A DNA stretch of 64,000 bases from JAIBJN01 sp035762005 (GTDB lineage: Bacteria; Actinomycetota; Thermoleophilia; Gaiellales; Gaiellaceae), in contig DASTQA010000039.1 in NCBI GenBank assembly GCA_035762005.1, positions 79,478-143,477 of the forward strand, in the 5' to 3' direction. The notes beneath the pieces are model-generated. The model was not told the DNA's origin, ran no database searches, and worked only from the letters and a program-made list of their open reading frames with translations. Numbering within the stretch: the first letter of the stretch is position 1; each line of letters begins with the position of its first letter. The position numbers were made by a program, and so were the translations under genes. Positions 47,925 through 56,180 of this stretch are shown one piece after another.

Positions 47925-49252
47925 GCCCCCACCTCGGCGAGGACCCCGGCCAGGCGATCGACGTCCTCGGGCGTCCGCCGCTCCGTGACGGCGACGAGGA
48001 GCGCGTCGTCGAGTCCCGGGTAGTCGCGGCCCAGCGGGTAGCCCGGATGGACGCCGAGCCGGCGCGCCTCCTTGACGACCTCCGTCGCGCTCCGCCCGAC
48101 CCGGACGGCGACCTCCTTGAACGTCGCCCTCTCCGGAAACACGAGCGGAAGCCCGAGCCGCTCCTTCGCGTACTCGCCGAGCGCCATGCAGGTCTCCCCC
48201 AGCTCGCGCAGCCCCTGCGGCCCGAGCCAGGACAGGTGCACGAGGCCGGCGAGCGCGAGGAGCGTCTGGTTCGTCGTGATGTTCGACGTCGCCTTCTCGC
48301 GCCGGATGTGCTGCTCGCGCGTCTGGAGCGTCAGGACGTAGCCTCGCTCGCCGCTCAGGTCGGTCGTCTCCCCGACGATCCGCCCGGGCATGCGCCGGAT
48401 GAGGTCCGACCGCGAGGCGATGAACCCGTAGTGCGGCCCGCCGTAGGACTGGTAGTTGCCGGCACTCTGCCCCTCGCCGATCGCGAGCGCGCAGCCGTAC
48501 GCTCCCGGGGCCTCGAGGACGCCGAGGGAGACGAGGTCCACGTGCGCCACGGGGAGCGCCCCGGCCTCGGCGGCGGCCGCCGCGAGGTCGGGCGCCGGCT
48601 CGAGGCAGCCGAAGAAGTTCGGCTGCTGGAAGAGCGCGCACGCGGCGTCTGTCGCCGCCTCACGCAGCTCGTCGGGGTCGGTGACGCCGCCCCGGTGCGG
48701 CACCTCGACCACGTCGAGCCCGAAGCCCGGCGCGTAGGTCTTCACGACCTGCCGGACCTGCGGGTTGACCGTCTCGCACACGACGACGCGGTCGCGTCCG
48801 GTCGCGTGCTTCGCCACGAAGCAGGCGTCGGCGGCGACCGTCGTGCCGTCGTAGCCGGAGGCGTTCGAGACGTCCATCCCGGTGAGCTCGCAGACGACGG
48901 TCTGGTACTCGAAGATCGCCTGGAGGACGCCTTGGCTCATCTCCGGCTGGTAGGGCGTGTAGGCGGTGAGGAACTCGCCCCGGGAGAGCACGGCGTCGAC
49001 GACGGCGGGGACGTAGTGGTCGTAGACGCCGGCGCCGAGGAAGGAGAGCTCCCTGCTCGTGTCGACGTTGCGCCCGGCGAGCTCGGTCAGGTGGGCGACG
49101 ATCTCCGGCTCGGAGAGCGCCGGCTCGAGCTCGAGGTCGCGCCTGAAGCGGACGGCCTCCGGGATCTCCCGGAAGAGCTCCTCCACGGAGCCCACGCCGA
49201 CGGCGGCGAGCATCGCGTCCCGGTCGGCGTCGGTGAGCGAGAGGAAGCTCAC
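47921..49252 (-). CDS. gcvPA: Glycine dehydrogenase (decarboxylating) subunit 1
   Basis: 443 residues. FLGAGVYDHYVPAVVD, then FLTAYTPYQPEMSQGVLQAIFEYQT and MDVSNASGYDGTT are strongly conserved in the N-terminal P-protein subunit, and QSYGGPHYGF follows. GTGA overlaps join it to gcvH before and gcvPB after, which suits equal production of the two subunits. Confidence 0.96.
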   Translation of the reverse strand: MSFLSLTDADRDAMLAAVGVGSVEELFREIPEAVRFRRDLELEPALSEPEIVAHLTELAGRNVDTSRELSFLGAGVYDHYVPAVVDAVLSRGEFLTAYTPYQPEMSQGVLQAIFEYQTVVCELTGMDVSNASGYDGTTVAADACFVAKHATGRDRVVVCETVNPQVRQVVKTYAPGFGLDVVEVPHRGGVTDPDELREAATDAACALFQQPNFFGCLEPAPDLAAAAAEAGALPVAHVDLVSLGVLEAPGAYGCALAIGEGQSAGNYQSYGGPHYGFIASRSDLIRRMPGRIVGETTDLSGERGYVLTLQTREQHIRREKATSNITTNQTLLALAGLVHLSWLGPQGLRELGETCMALGEYAKERLGLPLVFPERATFKEVAVRVGRSATEVVKEARRLGVHPGYPLGRDYPGLDDALLVAVTERRTPEDVDRLAGVLAEVGA

Positions 49253-49644
49253 TGCTCCTCGAGCACCTTGCGGTAGGCGGCGACGTCGAGGAGGTCGTCC
49301 TGTTCGGATGGATCGGCGAGGCGGATGCGCACGAGCCAGCCCTCGCCGTACGGGTCCTCGTTGATCGTCTCGGGCGCCTCGACGACCTTCGGGTTCACCT
49401 CGACGACCTCGCCGGAGAGCGGCGCGATGATGTCCGAGACGGCCTTGACCGACTCGACCTCGCCGTAGCTCTCGCCCTTGGCGAGCGAGGCGCCCTCCTC
49501 GGGCGGCTCGTAGTGCACGATCTCGCCGAGGGCGTCCTGGGCGTACCACGTGATCCCGAGCGTCGCGACGTCCCCCTCGACGCGCGCCCAGTCGTGCTCT
49601 GGGTGGTAGCGGAGCTCGTCGGGGTAGCTCTCGTCCGCGGGCAC
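49249..49644 (-). CDS. gcvH: Glycine cleavage system H protein (lipoyl carrier)
   Basis: 131 residues. Lipoyl attachment Lys is in VESVKAVSDI; YHPEHDWARVEG and GITWYAQDALGEIVHYEPPEEG and NEDPYGEGWLVRI are standard H-protein motifs. The GTG at 49644 overlaps the gcvT TAG (TAGTG), and GAGAGGAGAGG precedes it. It shuttles the aminomethyl group between P-, T- and L-proteins; no L-protein gene is in the window. Confidence 0.96.
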   Translation of the reverse strand: MPADESYPDELRYHPEHDWARVEGDVATLGITWYAQDALGEIVHYEPPEEGASLAKGESYGEVESVKAVSDIIAPLSGEVVEVNPKVVEAPETINEDPYGEGWLVRIRLADPSEQDDLLDVAAYRKVLEEQ

Positions 49645-50672
49645 TACCTCTCCTCTCGCTCGTAGAACGGCTTCGGGACGATACGCGCTCGCCGCGCCCG
49701 GCCGCGCACGTCCACGGTGATCTCGCTGCCGGGCTCGGCGAGTCCGGCGGGGACGTACGCGAGGCCGATCGCCGTGCCGAGCGTCGGCGAGAGCGTGCCC
49801 GAGGTGACCTCGCCTCCCTCCTCGACCGCCATCCCCTGCCGGGGGATGCCGCGGTCCGCCATGACGAAGGCCACGAGCTTCTCCGCGGGGCCCTCGTCCT
49901 GCACGCGGCGGATCGCATCCACCCCGGTGAAGGCCTTGCCGAGCGCGCAGGCCCAGAGGAGCCCCGCCTCGACGGGCGTGCGCCCGGGTGAGATGTCGTT
50001 CCCGTGCAGCGGGTAGCATGCCTCGAGGCGGAGCGTGTCCCGCGCGCCCAGGCCGCACGGCACAACGCCGCGGTCGAGGACGGCGTCCCAGAGCCGGGGC
50101 GCGTCCGCGGGCGAGCAGCCGAGCTCGCAACCGCGCTCCCCCGTGTAGCCCGTCCCGGCGACGAGGCAGCGGACGCCGAGGACGTCGTCCTCCCGGAACG
50201 TGAACGGCGCCACCTCGACCCCGAGCCGCCCGAGCGCCTCGGGACCCTGGACGGCCAGGAGCGCCCACTCGTCCGAGACGTCGTCGGTCTCGGGCAGCGC
50301 CGCGTGGTCGACGCCGACGTTCGAGGCGTTGACGACGAGCAGGTAGTCGTCGGGCCCCCGCCGGTAGGCGATCAGGTCGTCGACGATGCCGCCCGCGTCG
50401 TTCGTGAGGAGCGTGTACTGCGCCCGCCCGGGCTCGATGCGGTCGAGGTCGTTCGAGAGGCGGGCCTGCAGGTAGGCGTGGGCGCCGTCGCCGGAGAGGC
50501 GGAGCTGGCCCATGTGGGAGACGTCGAAGACGCCTGCGCCCGTCCGCACCGCCCGGTGCTCCTCCGAGATGCCGGCGTACTGGACGGGCATCTCCCACCC
50601 GGCGAAGGGGACGATGCGCGCGCCGAGAGCGGCGTGGCGCTCGAAGAGTGGCGTGCGCCGGAGCGTCGGCAC
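49644..50672 (-). CDS. gcvT: Aminomethyltransferase (glycine cleavage T protein)
   Basis: 342 residues. RRTPLFERHAALGARIVPFAGWEMPVQYAGI and EHRAVRTGAGVFDVSHMGQL open the protein; the Asp that contacts folate is in NDAGGIVDDL. The C-terminal RDTLRLEACYPLHGND completes the fold. It transfers the one-carbon unit to tetrahydrofolate. First gene of the gcv operon; TAGGAT lies 9 nt before the GTG. I see no glycine riboswitch in the upstream 370 bp. Confidence 0.96.
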   Translation of the reverse strand: MPTLRRTPLFERHAALGARIVPFAGWEMPVQYAGISEEHRAVRTGAGVFDVSHMGQLRLSGDGAHAYLQARLSNDLDRIEPGRAQYTLLTNDAGGIVDDLIAYRRGPDDYLLVVNASNVGVDHAALPETDDVSDEWALLAVQGPEALGRLGVEVAPFTFREDDVLGVRCLVAGTGYTGERGCELGCSPADAPRLWDAVLDRGVVPCGLGARDTLRLEACYPLHGNDISPGRTPVEAGLLWACALGKAFTGVDAIRRVQDEGPAEKLVAFVMADRGIPRQGMAVEEGGEVTSGTLSPTLGTAIGLAYVPAGLAEPGSEITVDVRGRARRARIVPKPFYEREER

Positions 50673-50681
50673 CGGGGCGCC

Positions 50682-50687
50682 ATCCTA
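50682..50687 (-). promoter_or_regulatory. Candidate -10 box TAGGAT for the gcv operon
   Basis: On the minus strand TAGGAT ends 9 nt before the GTG of gcvT at 50672, so the operon may start leaderless. Confidence 0.4.
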
Positions 50688-51042
50688 TCCGCTCGCGGCC
50701 CGGCGAAAGCTCCCCCGCCGCGGGGTCCGCCCGCGCCTCTCACCCGCGATCGAGCGTAAGGCCCGAGCCTACGGCGTCACTGGGGACGCGCGCGCACCGT
50801 GCCGGAGACGAACGCGATCCCGAAGGGGCGCGGGCAGATCCCGAGCCCCGTCGCCGACCCCCGCCTCGCCCACGCCTCCCCCGGACGCGCCCCCGGGCGC
50901 GGACGCTTCCCCTCGCGGGGTCGCGCGGGCGGCGGGGACGGGTCACGACCCCGCGATCGCCCGCCGGGGCCGGGCAGAGCACCGCGCAGCAGCCCGCGCG
51001 GATCGTGGACCGGTGGGCTCCGGCCGAGCCGGCCCGCGGCGC
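50688..51042. other. 355-bp gap between gcvT and ftsZ
   Basis: Nothing coding is supported. It contains the end region of the division cluster transcript and the start region of the gcv operon. It is C-rich (runs of CCCCC and CGC) with no clear intrinsic terminator and no repeat. It lacks the sepF-type genes that often follow ftsZ in actinobacteria. Confidence 0.5.
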
Positions 51043-52098
51043 CTACTGGCGGCGCAGGAAGGAGGGCACCTCGAGGACGTCCGAGGGCACGTCGAACCCC
51101 TCGGCCGGCGGCTCGCGCTCGCCGGCCTCCTCGGGACGCACGCGGCGGTAGGCCCGGTCGAACCCGGTCGCGATGACAGTGACGCGCACGCGCCCGCCCA
51201 TGTTCTCGTCGATGACCGCGCCGAAGATGACGTTCGCGTTCAGGTCGGACGCGCCGGTCACGACCTCCGCGGCCTCGTTGACCTCGAAGAGGCCGAGGTC
51301 GGGCCCGCCGGTGATGTTCAGGAGCACGCCGGTCGCCCCGGCGACGGAGGCCTCGAGCAGCGGCGAGGAGACGGCGCCGCGCGCCGCCTCGGCGGCGCGG
51401 CTCTCGCCCTCGGCCTCGCCGATTCCCATGAGCGCCGAGCCGGCGTCGTTCATGATCGTCCGCACGTCCGCGAAGTCGAGGTTCACGAGCCCGGGAATCG
51501 TGATGAGGTCGGTGATGCCCTGGACGCCCTGGCGGAGGACCTCGTCGGCCATCCGGAACGCGTCGACGACGGACGTCTGCTTCTCGACGACCTGCAGCAG
51601 GCGGTCGTTCGGGATGATGATGAGCGTGTCGACGTGGTCGCGGAGGTTGCCGATGCCGACCTGTGCCTGCTCCGCCCGCTTGCTGCCCTCGAAGCCGAAC
51701 GGCCGCGTCACGACGCCGACCGTCAGCGCTCGGAGCTCCTGGGCGATCTCGGCGATGACGGGCGCGGCGCCCGTGCCGGTGCCACCGCCCTCGCCAGCGG
51801 TGACGAAGACCATGTCGGCGCCCTTCAGCGCCTCCTTCAGCTCGTCCCTCGTCTCCATGGCCGCCTCGTAGCCCTTCTCGGGGTTCGCGCCGGCTCCGAG
51901 GCCGCGCGTCGCCGAGGCGCCGATGTGGATCTTCTGGTCGGCCTCGATCATGAGGAGCGCCTGCGCGTCCGTGTTCACGGCGATGAACTCGCAGCCGCGA
52001 AGGCCCGCCTCGACCATGCGGTTGACCGCGTTCGAGCCGCCGCCGCCGACGCCGACGACCTTGATCACGGCCAGGTAATTGCCCGATTGATCTCTCAC
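51043..52098 (-). CDS. ftsZ: Cell division protein FtsZ
   Basis: 351 residues from a GTG at 52098. GTP-binding: VVGVGGGGSNAVNRM, FVTAGEGGGTGTGAAPVIA (tubulin signature), then IIPNDRLLQ and the T7 loop NLDFADVRTIM. The C-terminal linker is short (about 25 residues) and ends with the tail DVLEVPSFLRR, the usual docking peptide. It polymerises into the Z ring. Last gene of the division cluster. No ftsA lies in the cluster, as in other actinobacteria. Confidence 0.97.
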   Translation of the reverse strand: MRDQSGNYLAVIKVVGVGGGGSNAVNRMVEAGLRGCEFIAVNTDAQALLMIEADQKIHIGASATRGLGAGANPEKGYEAAMETRDELKEALKGADMVFVTAGEGGGTGTGAAPVIAEIAQELRALTVGVVTRPFGFEGSKRAEQAQVGIGNLRDHVDTLIIIPNDRLLQVVEKQTSVVDAFRMADEVLRQGVQGITDLITIPGLVNLDFADVRTIMNDAGSALMGIGEAEGESRAAEAARGAVSSPLLEASVAGATGVLLNITGGPDLGLFEVNEAAEVVTGASDLNANVIFGAVIDENMGGRVRVTVIATGFDRAYRRVRPEEAGEREPPAEGFDVPSDVLEVPSFLRRQ

Positions 52099-52213
52099 GT
52101 CCAGTCCTCTCCTGCCGGCCGAGCTTGAAGCTCAGCTTGAGCGTCCGGCTGAGGGTACGTCCGACCCCCGGTGATGTCAAATGCCCCTGTGCAGGGCAAA
52201 AACGATCAAACTC

Positions 52214-53008
52214 TCAGGCTCGAGTTGAGAGTTGAGACTTCGGCGCTCCGACCGGGCGCTCGGGGACGGTGACGTCGAGGTACGCGAGCGCGAGCCGTTC
52301 CGCCGGCTCCAGCGCGTGCAGGACGCGCGCGGCGACCTCGAGCTTGAGCCGGATCCGGCGCCGCTCACCGAGGCGGAGCTCGGTCTCCCCGGCGAGCACG
52401 AGCGTGATCGCGTCCTCGTCCGTCCGCACGACCTTGACGGGCACGGGGAAGTCCTCCGGGACGAGGCGAAGCGTCTCGAGGGCGGCCCGGACGCCGCTCG
52501 ACTCGACGACGCCTCCGACCGCGGGCACGGCCGTCTCGGCGCCGCCGATCCGCGCACGGCCGTCGTCCTCCTCGCCCTCCGCCCTCCCCATGACGCGGCC
52601 GTCCTCGGACAGGAGCCATCGCTCGCCGCCGTGGCGGAGGACGGCCAGCGGGCGCTCGGGGACGACGGCGATGCGGAGCGTGTGCGGGAACGCCCGGTCG
52701 ACCTCGAGCGAGCGGACGGTCGGGAGCGCCTCGAGGACCCGGCGCAGCTCGTCCCCGTCGAGCGCGACGAGGCTCTCGCCGAGGAAGGGCTCGGCGGCGT
52801 CGCGCACGGCCTGACGGACGTCAGGCGGCCCACCCGTGATCCGCACGTCCCGGACGGCGAAGAGCGGCGTCTCGCGGGCGGCGAGGTACGCGAGCCCGAC
52901 GGCCGCGGCGACGGCGCCGAGAACGGCGAGCGTCCGCGCCGAGGGCGCCCGCAGGCGGACGCGCAGCCCGTTTGCGGGCACGAGCGACAGATGCGGTCGT
53001 CGGACCAC
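52214..53008 (-). CDS. ftsQ: Cell division protein FtsQ
   Basis: 264 residues from GTG 53008. A basic cytoplasmic start (RRPHLSLVPANGLRVRLR), one membrane helix (about 28-46) and a POTRA domain (FAVRDVRITGGPPDVRQAV) are followed by the FtsQ beta domain (DRAFPHTLRIAVVPERPLAVLR). It links early and late division proteins. It follows murB by 31 bp. The true start could be slightly different, since no ribosome site is clear. Confidence 0.88.
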   Translation of the reverse strand: MVRRPHLSLVPANGLRVRLRAPSARTLAVLGAVAAAVGLAYLAARETPLFAVRDVRITGGPPDVRQAVRDAAEPFLGESLVALDGDELRRVLEALPTVRSLEVDRAFPHTLRIAVVPERPLAVLRHGGERWLLSEDGRVMGRAEGEEDDGRARIGGAETAVPAVGGVVESSGVRAALETLRLVPEDFPVPVKVVRTDEDAITLVLAGETELRLGERRRIRLKLEVAARVLHALEPAERLALAYLDVTVPERPVGAPKSQLSTRA

Positions 53009-53039
53009 ACGGGCGAGTTCGCCGCCCGGCGGCCGGGTC

Positions 53040-53927
53040 CTACTCGGCGGCGTGCTCGAGCGCCGGGACGGCGATGTCCCCGAGGAGCTGCACCTCCGGC
53101 TGCAGGACGACGCCGAACTGCTCGTGCGCACGGCGGCGGGCCTCGGCGACGAGGGCGATCGCATCGGCCGAGCGGGCGGCGTCGGCGTTCTCGATGAAGT
53201 TCGCGTGCTTCGGCGAGATCTGCGCGCCGCCGAGGCGGAAGCCGCGGAGGCCGCACGCCTCCAGCATGCGCCCGGCGCTCAGCTCGTGCTCGGGGTTCTT
53301 GAAGACGCTCCCGAACGTCCGCCTGTTCGTTGGTTGCGCGTCCTTCCGGCGGGCCTGCATCGCGGCCACGGTCGCCTTGATCTCCGCGAGCGGGCGCGGC
53401 TCCAGGCGGAACTCCGCCCGGGCGACGACCTGGCCGTGCCGGAGCCCGGACGAGCGGTAGCGCAGGCCGAGCTCGGAGGGCGTGAGCCAGCGCACGCCGT
53501 CCGGGTCGGCGACGAGGGCGCGAACGAGGACGCCCGCGATGTCGCCGCCGTAGGCCCCGGCGTTCATCCAGACGCCGCCGCCGACGGTTCCCGGGATCGC
53601 GCACGCGAACTCGAAGCCGCCGAGCTCCGCCGTGCGGGCACGGTGCAGGCACACGGCGAGCGGCGCGCCGCCTCCCGCCGCGAGGAGGCCGTCGCCGGCC
53701 TCGGCCGTCGCGAGCCCGCCGGCCAGCTTGAGGACGAGCCCGGGGAAGCCCTCGTCGGCGACGAGGAGGTTCGACCCCAGCCCCACGGCCGCGACCGGCA
53801 GGCGCTCCGCGCGGGCCCAGGCGAGCAGCTCGACGAGCTCGTCCTCCCCTTCGGGCGCGGCGAACCAGCGCGCCGGCCCCCCGGTTCCGAGCGTCGTGTA
53901 CCGGCTGAGGGAGACGTTCTCGTTCAC
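53040..53927 (-). CDS. murB: UDP-N-acetylenolpyruvoylglucosamine reductase
   Basis: 295 residues. FAD site motifs: YTTLGTGGPARWF, GLGSNLLVADEGFPGLVLK and GGGVWMNAGAYGG. Catalytic Ser in FGSVFKNPE, Glu in LQPEVQLLG. The pattern RYRSSGL places it in the type with Tyr in the active site. It reduces the enolpyruvyl group to make UDP-MurNAc. GTG overlaps the murC stop by 4 bp. Confidence 0.95.
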   Translation of the reverse strand: MNENVSLSRYTTLGTGGPARWFAAPEGEDELVELLAWARAERLPVAAVGLGSNLLVADEGFPGLVLKLAGGLATAEAGDGLLAAGGGAPLAVCLHRARTAELGGFEFACAIPGTVGGGVWMNAGAYGGDIAGVLVRALVADPDGVRWLTPSELGLRYRSSGLRHGQVVARAEFRLEPRPLAEIKATVAAMQARRKDAQPTNRRTFGSVFKNPEHELSAGRMLEACGLRGFRLGGAQISPKHANFIENADAARSADAIALVAEARRRAHEQFGVVLQPEVQLLGDIAVPALEHAAE

Positions 53928-55126
53928 GAGGCGAGCGCCTCCTCGAGGAGGGGCAGCGCGGCATCGACGTCGCCGGCACCCGCCGTCAGGAGCAGGTCGC
54001 CGGGCCGGGCGAGGGCGGCGGCGATCCGGGCCGCGTCCGGAAGGGCTGGTGCCCAGCCGACGGGCATGCCCGGCCGGACGTCGGCCAGGCGCTCGGCGAC
54101 GGCCTTCCCCGTGACGCCCGGGACCGGCTCCTCGCGCGCGGCGTAGATCTCCGTCACGACCGCCGCGTCCGCGGCGGCGAGCGCCTCGCCCAGCTCACGG
54201 CCGACGTGGAGGGTCCGCGAGTAGAGGTGCGGCTGGAAGAGGACGACGACGCGCCCCTCGCCCGCGAGCGTCCGGGCCGCCGCCAGCGTCGCCGCCAGCT
54301 CGGCCGGATGGTGGGCGTAGTCGTCCACGAGACGGACTCCGCCCGCCTCGCCACGGTCCTCGAGCCGCCGGCCCGTCCCACCGAAGCTCGAAAGCGCCCG
54401 CGCCGCCGCCATCACGTCGAAGCCGGCGAGCTCGACGGCCGCGAGCGCGCAGGCGGCGTTCCGGCGGTTGTGCTCGCCGGGGACCGCCAGGTCGAGCTCG
54501 GCCGGCTCGAGCGTCCGCCCCCAGACGACGCGCCCCTCGCCGACCTGCGCCGCCCAGCGCTCGAAGCGCTCCTCGAGCTCGGCGGCCGATCCGAAGGCGG
54601 TGTGGTGGTCGAGGTCGACGTTCGTCACGACCGCGACGTCGGCCGGGAGAGAGAAGACGGTCCCGTCCGACTCGTCGCCCTCGACGACGAGCCAGCCGCC
54701 GCCGGCGCGGGCGTTCCCGCCGAGCTGAGGCACCTCGCCGCCGATCAGGAAGGACGGGTCGTCCCCGAGCGCGTCGAGGCAGTAGGCCACCATCGCCGCG
54801 GTCGTCGTCTTGCCGTGGGCGCCGGCGACGACGATCGAGGGCCGCAGGGAGACGAGCTCGGCCAGGAAGGCGGCGCGGCTCGTCCCCGCCACGCGGCCGG
54901 CGTAGGCGGTGGAGACGACGACCTCCGCGCCCGCCGGCGGCGGGGGAGGCTCCGGCGCGACCTCGACCGGGATTCCCGCCGCGCGGACGTGGGCGAGGTA
55001 CGGCGTCTCCTTGCGGTCCCACCCGGAGACCTCGGCGCCCCAGGCCGACGCGACGACGGCGTAGCCGGAGAGGCCGGCGCCGCCGATGCCGGCGAACCAG
55101 AGGCGGCGGCCCTCAAGCGCGCGCAA
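53924..55126 (-). CDS. murC: UDP-N-acetylmuramate--L-alanine ligase
   Basis: 400 residues, shorter than the usual 450-490. WFAGIGGAGLSGYAVVA (nucleotide loop), VAGAHGKTTTAAMVAY (ATP P-loop), VVEGDESDGT and TNVDLDHHTAFGS, then VDDYAHHPAE. It adds L-Ala to UDP-MurNAc. It overlaps the murG end by 14 bp. All catalytic motifs are present despite the length. Confidence 0.94.
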   Translation of the reverse strand: MRALEGRRLWFAGIGGAGLSGYAVVASAWGAEVSGWDRKETPYLAHVRAAGIPVEVAPEPPPPPAGAEVVVSTAYAGRVAGTSRAAFLAELVSLRPSIVVAGAHGKTTTAAMVAYCLDALGDDPSFLIGGEVPQLGGNARAGGGWLVVEGDESDGTVFSLPADVAVVTNVDLDHHTAFGSAAELEERFERWAAQVGEGRVVWGRTLEPAELDLAVPGEHNRRNAACALAAVELAGFDVMAAARALSSFGGTGRRLEDRGEAGGVRLVDDYAHHPAELAATLAAARTLAGEGRVVVLFQPHLYSRTLHVGRELGEALAAADAAVVTEIYAAREEPVPGVTGKAVAERLADVRPGMPVGWAPALPDAARIAAALARPGDLLLTAGAGDVDAALPLLEEALAS

Positions 55127-56180
55127 GCGCGACCAGCTCCTCGGCGACGACCTCGGCCGCGTCCGGCCGGGCGAGCGAGCGCATGGCGGAGCCCATGCGC
55201 GCGAGACGCCCGCCGTCGGCGAGCAGCTCCTCGACCTGCGGGCGGAGATCGAGCTCGCTCTCCGGGACGACGACCGCGCCGCCGCCGCGCTCGAAGTAGC
55301 GGGCGTTCTTCGCCTGGTGGTCGGCGGTGGCGTACGGGTAGGGCACGAGGAGCGCCGGCTTCCCGGCGGCGGCGATCTCCCAGACCGAGCCGCCGGCGCG
55401 GGCGATGACGAGGTCGGCCGCGGCGAGCGCCGAGCCGAACTCGTCGGTGAAGGCGAGGAGGCGGTAGCGGTCGCGGCGGACGCGGGGCGCGAGCGCCGGA
55501 TAGTCGCGCTCGCCGGCCAGATGGAGGACGGCCGGGCCGCCCTCGCCGAACGCCTCGAGCGCCGCCTCGTTCAGCCGGTGCGCCCCCTGGCTACCGCCGA
55601 ACACGAGCACGAGCTGGCCCTCGGCGGGCAGGTCGAAGGCCCGCCGCGCCTCCTCGCGCGCCGGCGGCCGCGAGCGCGCGGGGATCGGTCGCCCCACGAC
55701 GGCGTACTTGGGGCCCGCGAGCCCCTCGATCGGGAAGGCGAGGAAGACGCGCTTCGCGAAGGGCGCCGCGAGCCTGTTCGCCAGGCCGAGGTGCGCGTCC
55801 GCCTCCGTCACCGCGGCGGGAATCCGCAGGACGCTCGCGGCGAGGACCATCGGCCCGCCGACGTAGCCGCCGGCGCCGAGAACGACGTCCGGGCGGCGGC
55901 GGCGGAGGATGCGGAGGCAGGCCGCCGGGGCGAGCAGGTCCCGCCCGAGCGCCCGCACGAGGCGCGGCCCGAGCTCGCGGGGGATCCCCTCCGCCCGGAA
56001 GGCGTCGAACTCCAGGCCTGCCGAGGCAGCGAGCCGTTCCTCGACCGAGTCAGGCCGACCGGCGAGCGTGACCGGCGCGCCGCGCGCCGCCAGCGCCTCG
56101 GCGACCGCGAGCGCGGGCAGGACGTGGCCCGCCGTCCCTCCGGCGGCGACGAGGCATCTCGGCGCGTGCTCCCGCGGCAT
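55113..56180 (-). CDS. murG: UDP-GlcNAc:lipid I GlcNAc transferase (lipid II synthase)
   Basis: 355 residues. N-terminal glycine loop CLVAAGGTAGHVLPALAVA, then VLGAGGYVGGPMVLAA, FGGSQGAHRLNEAALEAF and ARAGGSVWEIAAAGKPALLVPYP. GT28 fold, membrane-associated. It makes lipid II from lipid I. Its ATG at 56180 lies 131 bp inside the ftsW frame; the glycine loop starts 11 residues after the ATG, so a much later start is excluded. Confidence 0.95.
   Translation of the reverse strand: MPREHAPRCLVAAGGTAGHVLPALAVAEALAARGAPVTLAGRPDSVEERLAASAGLEFDAFRAEGIPRELGPRLVRALGRDLLAPAACLRILRRRRPDVVLGAGGYVGGPMVLAASVLRIPAAVTEADAHLGLANRLAAPFAKRVFLAFPIEGLAGPKYAVVGRPIPARSRPPAREEARRAFDLPAEGQLVLVFGGSQGAHRLNEAALEAFGEGGPAVLHLAGERDYPALAPRVRRDRYRLLAFTDEFGSALAAADLVIARAGGSVWEIAAAGKPALLVPYPYATADHQAKNARYFERGGGAVVVPESELDLRPQVEELLADGGRLARMGSAMRSLARPDAAEVVAEELVALARA

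Noticed and set aside
50673..51042. Glycine riboswitch upstream of gcvT
   Set aside because: No tandem aptamer-like sequence or conserved purine core on the minus strand, and a -10 box sits 9 nt before the start.
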